Positions 36,001-48,599 are shown, counted from the first letter of the stretch. The stretch: 64,000 bases of DNA from Chaetoderma sp. LZ-2023a (GCA_034401795.1 CM067366.1:73083087-73147086); one strand, 5' to 3'. The notes: generated by a model not told the origin, from the sequence alone. Translations and numbers: made by a program.

Positions 36001-39000
36001 TCTGTCTTTAGTGAGCATCTGCCTTTGTTGACCATCTGTCTTTAGTGGCCATCTGTCATTAGTGACCATATGTCTTTAGTGATCATCTGTCTTTGCTGAC
36101 CTTCTGTCTGTAGTGACCATCTGTCTTTGTTGAGCATCTGTCTTTCGTGACCATCTGTCTGTAGTGATCATCTGTCTTTAGTGGCCATCTATCTTTAATG
36201 GGTATCTGTCTTAGTGACCATCTGTCTTTAGTGACCATCTGTCTTTGTTAACCATCTCTCTTTAGTCATCACATTCTTTAGTGAGCACCTTCTTTAGTGA
36301 ACATATGTCTTTAGTGATCATGTGTCTTTAGTGAGCATCTGTCTTTAGTGACCATCAATCGTTAGTGACCTTCTGTCTTTAGTGATCCCCTGTCTTCATC
36401 TGTCTTTGGTCATCATCTGTCTTTATGACCATCTGTCTTTAGTGACCATCTCTCTTTAGTGATCACCCATCTTTAGTAACCATCTGTCATTAGTGACCAT
36501 CTGTCTTTTGTGACCATCAATCTTAATAGTCATCATCTGTCTTTAGTGATCATCTCTCTTTAGTGATCACCTGTCTTTAGTGTCCATCAGTCATTAGTGA
36601 CCATCTGTCTTTAGGGACCATCTGTCTTAAGAGATCATCTGTGTTTGGTGACCATCTGTCTTTAGTGACCATCTATCTTTAGTGAGCATCTGTCTTTGTT
36701 GACCATCTGCCTTTAGTAATCATCTGTCTTTACTGATCATCTGTCTTTGTTGACCATCTGTCTTTAGTGACCATATGGCTTTTGTGACCATCTGTCTTTA
36801 CTGACCATCAATCGTTAGTGACCATCTGTCTTTAGTCATTCCCTGTCTTCATCTGTCTTTAGTGGGCATCTGTGTTTGGTGACCATCTGTCTTTGGTGAC
36901 CATCGGTTTGTAGTGAGCATCTGTCTTTGTTGACCATCTGCCTTTAGTAACCATCGGTTTTTAGTGACCATCTGTCTTTAGTGACCATCTGTCTTTAGTT
37001 ACCATCTGTCTTTAGTGATCATCTGTCTTTGGTGACCATCTGTTTTAGTGATCATCTGTCTTTGGTGACCATCTGTATTTAGAGATCATCTGTCTTTAGT
37101 AACCATCTATCTTTAGAGGGTATCTGTCTTTAGTGACCATCTGTCTTTAGTGAACATCTGTCTTTCTTAACCATCTTTCTTTAGTGACCATCAGTCTTTA
37201 GTAATCACCTCTCTTTAGTGACCATCTGTCTTTAGTGACCATCTGTCTTTAGTGACCATCTGTCTTTTGTGACCATCTGTATTTAGTGACCATCCATCTT
37301 TAGTGACCATCTGTCTTTAGTGATCATCTGTCTTTGGTGACCATCTGTCTTTAGTGAGCATCTGTCTTTAGTGAGCATCTGCCTTTGTTGACCATCTGTA
37401 TTTAGTGGCCATCATTCCTTGGTGCCCACCTGTCCTTAGTGACCATCTGTCTTACTGACCATCTGTCTTTAGTGATCATCTGTCTTTAGTGGCGATCTAT
37501 CTTTAGTGGGTATCTGTATTTGGTGCCCACCTGTCTTTAGTGACCATCTGTCTTTAGTGATCATCTGTCTTCGGTGACCATCTGTCTTTAGTGATTATCT
37601 GTCTTTAGTGACCATCTGTATTTAGTGAGCATCTGTCTTTAGTGATTACATTCTTTAGTGACCATATGTCATTAGCGATCATCTGTCTTTGCTGACCTTC
37701 TGTCTGTAGTGACCATCTGTCTTTAGTGATCATCTGTCTTTAGTGACCATCTATCTTTAGTGGGTATCTGTCTTTAGTGACCATCTGTCTTTAGTAAGCA
37801 TCTGTTTTTGTTAACCATCCGTCTTTAGTGACCATCAGTCTTTAGTAACCTTCTGTCTTTAGTGACCATCTGTCTTTAGTGATCATCTGTCTTTAGTGAC
37901 CATCTGTCTTTAGTGACCATCTGTCTGTTGATCATCTGTCTTTAGTGATCATCTGTATTTAGTAATCATCTGTCTTTATTGACCATCTGTCTTTGTTGAT
38001 CATCTGTCTTTGTTGACCATCTGTCGTTAGTGATCATATGGCTTTAGCAATCATCTGTCTTTGTTGACCATCTATCTTTAGGGACCATCTGTAATTAGTG
38101 ATTATCTGTCGTTCTTGACCATCTGTCTTTAGTGACGATCTGTCCTTAGTAATCATCTGCCTTTAGTGACCATCTGCCTTTACTGATCACATTGTTTAGT
38201 AATCATCTGTTTTTAGTGACCATCTGTCTTTAGTCATCATCTGTCTTTAGTGACCCCTTGTTCATCATCTGTCTTTAGTGATCACCTGTCTTTAGTAATC
38301 ACATGTCCTTAGTACTAACTTCACCTGTCTTTAGTCATCATCTGTCTTTACTGATCATCTGTTCTAGTGCTCATCTGTCTTTAGTGATCACATTCTTTAG
38401 TCGCTATCTGTCTTCAGTGACCATCTTTCTTTAGTGAGCATTTGTCTTTAGTGACAATCTGTCTTTAGTGATCACATTCTTTAGTGATCACCTTCTTTTG
38501 TAAACATCTGTCTTTAGTAACCATGTGTCTTTAGTGAGCATCTGTCGTTAGTGATCATATGGCTTTTGTGACCATCTGTCTTTAGTGATCATATGGCTTT
38601 AGTGATCATCTATTGTTAGTGACCATCTGTCTTTAGTGATCCCCTGTCTTCATCTGTCTTTAGTGGGCATCTGTGTTTGGTGACCATCTGTCTTTGGTGA
38701 CCATCGGTTTGTAGTGAGCATCTGTCTTTGTTGACCATCTGCCTTTAGTAACCATCGGTTTTTAGTGACCATCTGTCTTTAGTGACCATCTGTCTTTAGT
38801 TACCATCTGTCTTTAGTGATCATCTGTCTTTGGTGACCATCTGTTTTAGTGATCATCTGTCTTTGGTGACCATCTGTATTTAGAGATCATCTGTCTTTAG
38901 TAACCATCTATCTTTAGAGGGTATCTGTCTTTAGTGACCATCTGTCTTTAGTGAACATCTGTCTTTCTTAACCATCTTTCTTTAGTGACCATCAGTCTTT

Positions 39001-40500
39001 AGTAATCACCTCTCTTTAGTGACCATCTGTCTTTAGTGACAATCTGTCTTTAGTGACCATCTGTCTTTTGTGACCATCTGTATTTAGTGACCATCCATCT
39101 TTAGTGACCATCTGTCTTTAGTGATCATCTGTCTTTGGTGACCATCTGTCTTTAGTGAGCATCTGTCTTTAGTGAGCATCTGCCTTTGTTGACCATCTGT
39201 ATTTAGTGGCCATCATTCCTTGGTGCCCACCTGTCCTTAGTGACCATCTGTCTTACTGACCATCTGTCTTTAGTGATCATCTGCCTTTGGTGACCATCTG
39301 TCTTTCGTCACCATCTGTCTTTAGTGATCATCTGTCTTTAGTGGCGATCTATCTTTAGTGGGTATCTGTATTTGATGCCCACCTGTCTTTAGTGACCATC
39401 TGTCTTTAGTGATCATCTGTCTTCGGTGACCATCTGTCTTTAGTGATTATCTGTCTTTAGTGACCATCTGTATTTAGTGAGCATCTGTCTTTAGTGATTA
39501 CATTCTTTAGTGACCATATGTCATTAGCGATCATCTGTCTTTGCTGACCTTCTGTCTGTAGTGACCATCTGTCTTTAGTGATCATCTGTCTTTAGTGACC
39601 ATCTATCTTTAGTGGGTATCTGTCTTTAGTGACCATCTGTCTTTAGTAAGCATCTGTTTTTGTTAACCATCCGTCTTTAGTGACCATCAGTCTTTAGTAA
39701 CCATCTGTCTTTAGTGACCATCTGTCTTTAGTGATCATCTGTCTTTAGTGACCATCTGTCTTTAGTGACCATCTGTCTGTTGATCATCTGTCTTTAGTGA
39801 TCATCTGTATTTAGTAATCATCTGTCTTTATTGACCATCTGTCTTTGTTGATCATCTGTCTTTGTTGACCATCTGTCGTTAGTGATCATATGGCTTTAGC
39901 AATCATCTGTCTTTGTTGACCATCTATCTTTAGGGACCATCTGTAATTAGTGATTATCTGTCGTTCTTGACCATCTGTCTTTAGTGACGATCTGTCCTTA
40001 GTAATCATCTGCCTTTAGTGACCATCTGCCTTTACTGATCACATTGTTTAGTAATCATCTGTTTTTAGTGACCATCTGTCTTTAGTAATCATCTGTCTTT
40101 AGTGACCCCTTGTTCATCATCTGTCTTTAGTGATCACCTGTCTTTAGTAATCACATGTCCTTAGTACTAACTTCACCTGTCTTTAGTCATCATCTGTCTT
40201 TACTGATCATCTGTTCTAGTGCTCATCTGTCTTTAGTGATCACATTCTTTAGTCGCTATCTGTCTTCAGTGACCATCTTTCTTTAGTGAGCATTTGTCTT
40301 TAGTGACAATCTGTCTTTAGTGATCACATTCTTTAGTGATCACCTTCTTTTGTAAACATCTGTCTTTAGTAACCATGTGTCTTTAGTGAGCATCTGTCGT
40401 TAGTGATCATATGGCTTTTGTGACCATCTGTCTTTAGTGATCATATGGCTTTAGTGATCATCTATTGTTAGTGACCATCTGTCTTTAGTGATCCCCTGTC
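33083..40500 (+). repeat. Higher-order family of ~1.6-1.85 kb within the 17-bp array, three copies
   Basis: Copies start at about 33083, 36848 and 38650 with GGGCATCTGTGTTTGG...CATCGGTTTGTAG and end at GATCCCCTGTCTTCATC (about 34690, 38650, 40500). The last two are adjacent and almost identical; the third has an extra 51 bp near 39.26 kb. Sequence after the first and third copies also matches (34.70-35.2 and 40.51-41.0 kb), so a ~5.8-kb duplication is nested with the 1.8-kb tandem. Confidence 0.85.
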
Positions 40501-42730
40501 TTCATCTGTCTATAGTGACCATCTGTCATTAGTGACCATCTGTCTTTAGTGATCACCTGTCTTTAGTGACCATCTGTCTTTGGTGACCATCTGTCTTTAG
40601 TGATCATCTGTCTTTGGTGACCATCTGTATTTAATCTCTATTTAGTGAGCATCTGTCTTTGTTGACCATCTGCCTTTAGTAACCATATGTCGTTAGTGAT
40701 CATATGGCTTTTGTGACCATCTGTCTTTAGTGATCATATGTCTTTACTGACTATCTATCGTTAGTGACCATCTGTCTTTAGTGACCCCGTGTCTTCATCT
40801 GTCTTTAGTCATCATCTGTCTTTAGTAACCATCTGTCTTTAGTGATCATCTGTTATTAGTGACCATCTGTCTTTAGTGACGTTCTGTCTTTAGTGATCAT
40901 GGGGATTTAGTGACCACTTGCCTGTCTTTAGTGATCACCTGTCTTTAATGACCATCTGTCTTTTGTGAAAATCTGTCATTAGCGACCATCTGTCTTTAGC
41001 GACCATCTGTCTTTGGTGACCATCTGTCTTTGCTGACCATCTGTCTTTAGTGATCATCTGTCTTTGGTGACCATCTGTCTTTTGTCACCATCTCTATTTA
41101 GTGAGCATCTGTCTTTGTTGACCATCTGCCTTTAGTAACCATCTGTCTTTGGTGACCATCTGTCTTAGTGATTATCTGTCTTTGGTGACCATCTGTCATT
41201 AGTGACCATCTGCCTTTAGAGTCTAGCTGCCTTTAGTGATCATATTTCTCTGTTGACCATCTGTCTTTAGTGAGCATCTGTCTTTTTTACCATCTTTCTT
41301 TAGTGACCATCTGTCTTTAGTGCGCATCTGTCTTTGTTGACCATGTGTCTTTAGTGACCATCTGTTTTTTGTGGCCATCTGTATTTAGTGACCATCTGTC
41401 TTTAGTGACCATCTGTCTTTAGTGATCATCTGTATTTAGTGATCATCTGTCTTTAGTGATCATCTGTATTTAGCGATCATCTGTCTTTAGTAGTAATCTG
41501 TCATTAGGGAACATCTGTCTTTAGTGATCACCTATCTCTAGTCATCATCTGTCTTTAGTGACCCCCTGTCTTCATCTGTCATTAGTGATCACTTTCTTTA
41601 GTAATCACCTGTCCTTATTCTTCACTTGTCTTTAGTCATCATCTGTCTTTAGTGATCATCTGTCTTTAATGATCATATGTCTTTAGTGATCACCTTAGTT
41701 AGTGACCATCTGTCTTTAGTGGCCATCTGTCTTTAGTGATCACATTCTTTAGTGAGCACCTTCTTTAGTGAACATCTGTCTTTAGTGACCATGTGTCTTT
41801 AGTGAGCATCTGTCTTTAGTGATCATATGGCTTTTGTGAACATCTCTCTTTACTGACCATCAATCGTTAGTGTCTTTAGTGATCCCCTGTCTTCATCTGT
41901 CTTTGGTCATCATCTGTCTTTAGTGACCATCTGTCTTTAGTGACCATCTGTCTTTAGTGATCACCCATCTTTAGTAACCATCTGTCATTAGTGACCATCT
42001 GTCTTTTGTGACCATCAATCTTAATAGTTATCATCTGTCTTTAGTGATCATCTGTCTTTAGTGATCACCTGTCTTTAGTGCCCATCAGTCATTAGTGAGC
42101 ATCTGTCTTAAGAGACCATCTGTGTTTGGTGACCATCTATCTTTAGTGAGCATCTGTCTTTGTTGACCATCTGCCTTTAGTAATCATCTGTCTTTACTGA
42201 TCATCTGTCTTTGTTGACCATCTGTCTTTAGTGACCATCTGTCTTTAGTGACCATTTGTCTTTAGTAATCATCTCTCTTTAGTGATCATCTGTCTTTAGT
42301 GACCATCTGTCTTTAGTGATCATCTGTCTTTGGTGACCATCTGTCTTTAGAGGGATCATCTGTCTTTAGTGATCACCTGTCTTAAGTGACCATCTGTCTT
42401 TAGTGACCATCTGTCTTTAGTGGTCATCTCTCTTAGAGTGACCCCCTGTCTTCATCTGTCTTTAATGATCACTTTCTTTAGTAATCACCTGTCCTTAGTC
42501 GTCACTTGTCTTTAGTCATCATCTGTCTTTAGTGATCATCTGTCTTTAATGATCATGTCTTTAGTGATCACCTTAGTTAGTGACCATCTGTCTTCAGTGA
42601 CCATCTGTATTTAGTGAACATCTGTCTTTAGTGATCACATTCTTTAGTGAGCACCTTCTTTAGTGAACATCTGTCTTTAGTGATCATGTCTCTTTCGTGA
42701 GCATCTATCTTTAGTGATCATATGGCTTTT

Positions 42731-42970
42731 GTTTGCCCTGTAGGTGGGGCTTAGAATACACCTTCCATATCCTCTGCGTGTCGTAAGAGGCGACTAAAGG
42801 AGGTAAGGGTGAGGTAACCCTGACAGAAACCTCGAGTGCTGAAGACGGAGGTTCCAGGCCGCATGGCGCACTCTAATAAACCATGGATCCACGCACTTAA
42901 CGCTTATGATCATGTCGATAGTCACTTACAGGACTGGCGGTATGATCAGCGAACGAAAAGAAGAAGAAGA
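42731..42970 (+). mobile_element. SINE-like (or LINE 3' end) insertion in the 17-bp array
   Basis: Unique sequence breaks the array. It contains GTGTCGTAAGAGGCGACTAA, a core I recall from SINE-type repeats of molluscs, and ends in AACGAAAAGAAGAAGAAGA, an A/G-rich tail. ATATGGC occurs on both sides (42720-42726 and 42970-42976), a possible 7-bp target duplication, though this word also exists in array variants. No Pol III A/B boxes were clearly identified, so the class is tentative. Confidence 0.55.
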
Positions 42971-43744
42971 TATGGCCATCAATCGTTAGTGACCATCTGT
43001 CTTTAGTGATTCCCTGTCTTCATCTGTCTTTGGTCATCATCTGTCTTTACTGTTCATCTGTCTTTGTTGACCATATGTCTTTTATGACCATCTATCTTAA
43101 TAGTCATCACCTGTCCTTAGTGATTATCTGTCTTTAGTGATCACCTGCCTTTAGTGTCCATCAGTCATTAGTGACCATCTGTCTTTAGGACAAAAGATCA
43201 TCTGTGTTTGGTGACCATCTGTCTTTAGTGACAATCTATCTTTAGTGAGCATCTGTCTTTAGTGACCATCTGTCTTTAGTGATCATCTGTCTTTAGTGAT
43301 CATCTGTCTATAGTGATCATCTGTCTTTACTGACCATATATTGTTAGTGACCATCTGTCTTTAGTGACCACCCCTGTATTCATCTGTCTTTAGTCAGCAT
43401 CTGTCTTTAGTGATCATCTGTCTTTAGTGATCATCTGTCTTCAGTGATCATCTGTCTTTACTGACCATATATTTTTAGTGACCATCTGTCTTTAGTGATC
43501 ATATGTCTTTACTGGCCATTTATCATTAGTGAACATCTGTCTTAAGTGACCACCCCTGTCTTCATCTGTCTTTAGTCAGCATCTGTCTTTAGTGACCATC
43601 TGTCTTTAGTGATCATCTGTCTTCAGTGATCATCTGTCATTAGTGACCATCTGTCTTTAGTGACCAACTGTCTTTACTGATCACCCGTCTTGAGTGACCA
43701 TCTGTCTTTGGTGACCATCTGTCTTTAGTGACCATCTGTCCTTT

Positions 43745-44410
43745 TCACAAATTCAAAATTTTATGTAATGTTCGGTGAACCTTGAAAAGTAACCCAAAGC
43801 ATGTTCAGTGAACTATGAAAAATGGGTCATAATGCTTTTCATGCGCAACACTTTCATGCGCAACACACCGTCAGAGTATAATGCATCGACACCGTAAGAG
43901 TATAATGCATGCAATGCATACTCCAAGTTCAGTTCCAGTATACCAAAAACTCTTGAAACTATAGCAAATACAATAATTTTCTCTGATTTTTAGTGAAGTG
44001 AACCATGTAAGGTATGGGGTCATACAGACCTACTTTTTATACACAATACACATTCCGCATATAGTGCATTCATACACAAAGTTTAGTTACCATATACCAA
44101 AAACTCTTGAAACTATAGCTTGGAGATTGTGTGTAATGTTTCATAAAAAGTAAGTCGCACTGGCCTACTTTTCATACACTGCACATTTACTCTGTACTGT
44201 CTATCCACATACCAAGTTTCATGATCATACATATAAATGTCTTGAAACTAAAGCCAGGAAAAATATTTTGTGATGTTCAGTGAATCATGAAAAGTATGGT
44301 AAACGTAGATCATGCTGACATGCTTTTCATACACTACACATCTTCTTAAGATGTATCCACATACCAAGTTTCATGATCATACTTATAAAAGTCTTGAAAC
44401 TATGGCCCAG
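43745..44410 (+). repeat. Degenerate 135-155-bp tandem repeat, about four units
   Basis: Each unit ends with ...CTTGAAACTATAGC; this word occurs at about 43951, 44105, 44240 and 44392. Other shared words are CATACCAAGTTTCATGATCA, GTGAA..ATGAAAAGTA and CTTTTCATACACTACACA. Probably an internally repeated mobile element directly abutting the 17-bp array. Confidence 0.6.
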
Positions 44411-44479
44411 TCAAACGTGTAGATAGCGAACAGATGGACAAATGGATGAACAGAACAAACAAATGGATAGACGGAGAAA

Positions 44480-46140
44480 ACACAGATTGTATTAGCATAA
44501 CAATGTCACACTTGTTTGGGGAATGCTTAAGTCCTGCCAATTTAATTAGTTGTAATACTTGTTGCAACGTCTCAAAGTGATCTTCAAAGGTAGCACTGAA
44601 ATCTATGATATCATTAAATAGATCAAACAAGTTTCCCAGTGTAAACAAACCAATATAGCTTCCATTACGCATTCAAGTCTGGCTGGGGTAATGTATAATC
44701 CGAAAGGCATTTATCTGAAGTGAGATACACCACAGTTGTATCTGAATCTTCACATACCACTTACACTTCAATTCTGAAGATCAACGGTAGAGAACCATTT
44801 AGATCCTTGGAGTATGTTTAAGGAATCGTCGATATGAAGAATGGGTAGGAATCTTTGGAAGTAACAGAGTTAAACTTCCTGTAATCAAAACAAAATTGCA
44901 TTGACCCATCCTTCAACGGGTGCTGTCCAGAGCCTTACTAACAGTTTCTGAATTTGTTCTGCCTCAGATCATTTGGAAAAGGGGATTCATCTGGCCTGCA
45001 TGTTAATGGGGCTTTTATCTCTGGTATAAATTATACCCTGAACAACATTGATGCACCCACATCCAGGTTATCCATCAGCAATCTTTCTACAGCAGTTTTC
45101 TCTTCCTCTGTTAAATAACTAGCCTTTTCCCAAACATCATCTATTGAGGACCATCAAACATGATCTGGTAAATGGAATTTTTTTCAGTTTTAGCTATGCC
45201 TTACCCATCCCTAGTTAAGCCCCACCCATGGTTCGGCCGTGTTGGGATCGATCAATCCCTGGATGCCCTACTATCAATTTCCAGAAAACTAGAGGTAAGC
45301 TATATTTTGAAACTAATTTGACTGGGTGTTGTTGCTGCCTATGGCCACTTGGATCACAGCACAATATGCCTATATAGTATGAATATGGCGGCAACAGTGC
45401 CAAGTCAAATTAGTTTCAAAATATTCAACAGAATGTTTATTAAATAGTAGACACAATTCGTACAACAACGCTTAGTCCGTCTTCAATTATGCATTTGTGA
45501 CATAATTATCTACGTCATTCATGACGTCATTGATTACATCCTACATGTCACTAGTTGATTATGATGTCATATGATGGATGGAATTAACTGGAAAGATCTA
45601 TCTGGTAAATTAGCACTGACAGATACGTTTCTCATCCTGGCTGTTCCAATGAATTGCCCCACTATCAGAGATTAGTGACAACTGTTTTCTGACAGCGATT
45701 AACAGGTATGAATGAGAAGTTTATCCAACACAATAGCACAGAGGTTGTGATAGGTTCTACCACTGCTTTGGCCATAATTATATTCCTAGTGGCAGAAACC
45801 TGTCATTTGGCTCTATGATCGCACACATTAAATGGGGCAACCTATTGAAAACCTTTGAGATTTACCAGTAATTCATCGTGAGGTGGTACTATCACTGTTT
45901 GAATATTGATGTCATTTTACTCTCCAGCTGACAACTCAATTGAGAATTGCATGGGTCATGTCAAGGAAATGGCAATGGTTATGTAAGAAGTTTATTTCCT
46001 AATACAGCATAGGACCCGACTTCAGCTATCACCATAATTTGTTGGAGGATTCGGTTAGATTCAGATTTACCAACATTGACTATGATAATTGTTTGGTCCA
46101 TGGAACTAACTATAATCTCCATTAGCCATTCTGATTTACC
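44480..46140 (-). pseudogene. Ty3/Gypsy retrotransposon relic (pol fragment), broken, split by a MITE
   Basis: Fossil of a Ty3/Gypsy-type LTR retrotransposon on the minus strand. Recognisable parts, in element order from high to low coordinate: a stretch like the protease-RT linker (about 46100-45620), then a MITE insertion (45169-45611), then the reverse transcriptase palm (about 45150-44500) with the MPFGL-type segment and the region following the catalytic aspartates. No LTRs, RNase H or integrase were seen in the window. It carries several breaks and is clearly old and inactive; the MITE inserted after the element did. Confidence 0.75.
45169..45611. mobile_element. Hairpin MITE, family M, inserted in the Gypsy relic
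   Basis: Shares TTTTAGCTATGCC...CCCACCCAT, the TTTGACTGGGTG hairpin arms, CAAAATATTCAACA, TTATTAAATAGTA and the TGACGTCAT/ATGATGTCAT-rich right part with 11903-12308. The hairpin loop is enlarged by about 45 bp here. End points approximate. Confidence 0.7.
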
Positions 46141-46506
46141 CAATTTTAGGATTCAATATGGCGCTGTGATCTAAGTGATACGTTTTTTTGGTGGTGTAAC
46201 AACAAATATAATTGATAAAAATGTTTTCATCCAAAGCACCCATCCCTGGAAGTATAACCTGTCTTTACCACTTGGTTTATGATAACCGAGTCAGCTATTC
46301 CAGTGCTAAATTTTCAAAAATAGCCTTAGATAAACCCATGAGAATTGTGTAAATTTATACATAATTCAAAGGGTAATATGATTACTCATTTTTTTTTACA
46401 TATAGTACAAATTGCAAATTCATGTTCCATTGTTTCAAATTTTAAAACTAATTTACAATTTATTATTATTCGTAATGTTCACGATTATGAAAACACTTTC
46501 TTTAGT

Positions 46507-46747
46507 TTAATCCTTTAGTGATGATACCGGCCAAAACCGGCCTCCTTAGTGATCTACAGGAATGCCCATTTGAAGACCAAGAGCAGACAAATTTTTGAAA
46601 ATTTACAACTGGAATGACTGGCCCAATAACCGGGCCAGGCATTCCAGTTGTAAATGTTCAAAATTAATCTTCTCTTGGCCTGCAAATGGACATTCAAAAA
46701 ACAAATATTTAAAATTTCAGGAATAAATTTCGTCACTAAAGGGTTAA
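46507..46747. mobile_element. piggyBac-like hairpin MITE, family P, copy 1
   Basis: TTAA at 46507-46510 and 46744-46747. Just inside are inverted ends (T/C)CCTTTAGTGA(T/C)GA. TTAA targets with CCC-starting tips fit piggyBac-type MITEs. The middle is a long palindrome: GGAATGACTGGCCC / GGGCCAGGCATTCC with outward arms of ~45 bp (TTTTGAAAATTTACAACT etc.). No coding capacity. Confidence 0.75.
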
Positions 46748-46785
46748 TATACAATACATGTAATAAAGTAACAGTTTACTTTTTA

Positions 46786-47008
46786 TTAACCCTTTAACAC
46801 TCAAACAAAAATGGCTTCTGCAGTGGTCTTCAGAAATCTCAATTTGCAGAGCAAGAGAAAAATATTTTTGAAAATTTACCACTGGAATGATTAGCTCGCT
46901 AACCGAGCCAGTCATTCAGTGGTAAATTTTCAAAAATAATCTCCTCTTCCTCTGCAAATGGACATTTTCTATCAGAAAATTGAATAAATTTAAGGGAGAA
47001 AGGGTCAA
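46786..47008. mobile_element. piggyBac-like hairpin MITE, family P, copy 2
   Basis: Left end TTAACCCTTTAACACTC at 46786; the right end is diverged (AAAGGGTCAA at about 46999-47008). Central palindrome CTCGCTAACCGAG with arms matching TTACCACTGGAATGA. Lies only 38 bp from copy 1. Confidence 0.7.
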
Positions 47009-47035
47009 TAACATTAATTTCATAGGCGTTCATCC

Positions 47036-48590
47036 AACAAGAGGCCCAAGGTCCTGTGACGCTCACCTGGATCATTAGCATTTGTAGCATTTGCATGATT
47101 CATTACATTAAACAAGATGGGAAAAATGTTCACAGCAAAAATCCACCAATCAAAATTCTGAATGGATATTCTGGTGCCTATGATCATAGGATCGTTTAAG
47201 CCAAGTTTAGTTGAAATTGCTCAAAGTACTAAGGAGAAGAAGCAATTTGATAATTTCCAGTAAATTTGTAATAAAATGTAAGATTTTCACCCAAAAAAAT
47301 TTGATAAGTCAAAATTCTGAATGCATGTTCTGGAGCCTATGATCATAGGATTCTTTCGGGCACATTTTCTTGAAATAGGTTAAGTTGACAAGAAGAAGCA
47401 ATTTGACAATTTCCAGTAAATTTGTCATAAAATCTAAGATTTTCACCCAAAAAATTGATGAATCAAAATTCTGAATGGATGTTCTGGAGGCGACCACCAT
47501 AGAATCCATCTACCCAAATTTGGTTGAAATATGTCAAGCAGCTATGTATCTGTATCTGGAATTCCAGCCTCGATGGGCTGACCCCTACAGCAGTAGGATC
47601 AATGTCAATTTATTATCACAAAGTTCAAAGACATAATGTACAAGTCACACACAGACATAGGTTGACAACGTAGATACATGTAGAAGTGTGCAAGACTACT
47701 ATTTATAGTGAAATGGTCCATGCATAATGTTATGGAGGAGACGTGTCGGCAATATTTGGAGCAGTACATGTGGATAGTTCAATCAGCTTTGTGCATGCCA
47801 GATGCAGAGAATAGCAAAGCAAGTGTGTAACCATTGCTATTTCAAGTGAGTTTGTGGAGGAGAGCTTATACGTTGGCTCAACAAGAATTTTTGCATGATC
47901 AAGGATCAGTTGAGTGATATTTTCAGGCTCATTTGTTAGCTTGCTGATGAGATCTACATCATTTTTCCTGGTAGAGTATAGATAGAGGATTCTTTTCAGA
48001 TACAGAGTTCTGTACTCCTACTATGGAGGAGTAGGATTTTGACCATTTCCGGTAAATATTTCATAAAATCTAAGATTTTCCACCAAAGAAGTGACAAATC
48101 AAAATTCTGCATAGAATTTCTAGAGCCCATCGCCACAGGGTCCTGTCAGCCAAATTTGGTTGAAATCGCTCAGAATGGTAAGGAGAAGAAGCAATTTGAC
48201 AATTTCTGATACATTTTTCATAAAAATCTAAGATTTTCAACCAAAAAATTGATGAATCAAAATTCTGAATGGAAATTCTAGAGCCTATGGCCATAGGATC
48301 CTTTCAGCCAAATTTGGTTGAAATTGGTCAGAATGTTAAGGAGAAGTAGCAATTTGACAATTTCCGGTACATTTTTCATAAAATCTAAGATTTTCATCCA
48401 AAAAATTGATGATTCAAAATTCCAAATGGATTTTCTGGAGCCTACAATCATAGGGTATCTCCACCTGAATTTGGTTGAAATCACCCAAGCGGTTAATGAG
48501 GAGTAGTGTATTAAAGCAAAGGTTTACGGACGGATGGTAGCCACGGCATAAGCTCACTTGGCCCATCGGACCAGGTGAGCTAATAAAGAA
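47036..48590 (+). mobile_element. Mobile family F, copy 1 (AACAAGAGGCCC...AGGTGAGCTAA), six ~158-bp modules
   Basis: The left terminus CAACAAGAGGCCCAAGG with GCTCACCTGG and the right terminus CCAGGTGAGCTAATAA form subterminal inverted repeats (GCTCACCTGG / CCAGGTGAGC). Between them lie about six repeats of a ~158-bp module with AATCAAAATTCTGAATGG, GAGCC(T/C)AT..CCATAGGAT, CCAAATTTGGTTGAAAT and GACAATTTCCGGTA. Near the right end is the GGACGGATGGTAGCCACGGC motif. The third module is split by a 474-bp insertion (47547-48020). Non-coding; ORFs at 47309-48506 follow the modules. Confidence 0.75.
47547..48020 (-). mobile_element. Retroposed insertion with 95-codon open frame and ATACAG tail, unidentified
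   Basis: Interrupts a family F module and is bracketed by CTATG (47542-47546 and 48021-48025), a likely 5-bp target duplication. On the minus strand an open frame without internal stop runs from the left truncation (48017) to a TAA at 47732-47730. Pieces include YRTLYLKRILYLYSTRKNDV, LISKLTNEPENITQLILDHA and IAMVTHLLCYSLHLACTKLI. Downstream come an AATAAA (about 47615), a GGGGTCAGCCC..GGCTGGAATTCC stretch, and a tail CAGATACAGATACAT. The layout is of a 5'-truncated LINE or retroposed mRNA. I do not recognise the protein; the residue composition (Leu/Ser-rich, no RT tail motif) gives no function. Confidence 0.55.
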
Positions 48591-48599
48591 TCCTGGTTA

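Larger units (their letters stand above)
28868..43741 (+). repeat. 17-bp minisatellite array, about 870 units
   Basis: Consensus CTTTAGTGACCATCTGT. Common variants are GTGATCATCTGTC, TTGGTGACC, TTTGTTGACC, GTGAGCATC and shorter CACATTCTTTAG forms. The array is interrupted only by a 0.24-kb SINE-like insertion at 42.73-42.97 kb. Variant patterns reveal recent block duplications (listed separately). The plus strand is full of TAG/TGA stops; short minus-strand ORFs with KDRWSLKTDDH repeats (e.g. 29382-29800) are by-products. It starts at the right edge of duplicon copy 3, where copy 0 has about five units. Confidence 0.97.

Noticed and set aside
28868-43741. CRISPR-like array
   Set aside because: Units are contiguous 17-bp tandem repeats with no unique spacers, in eukaryotic DNA.
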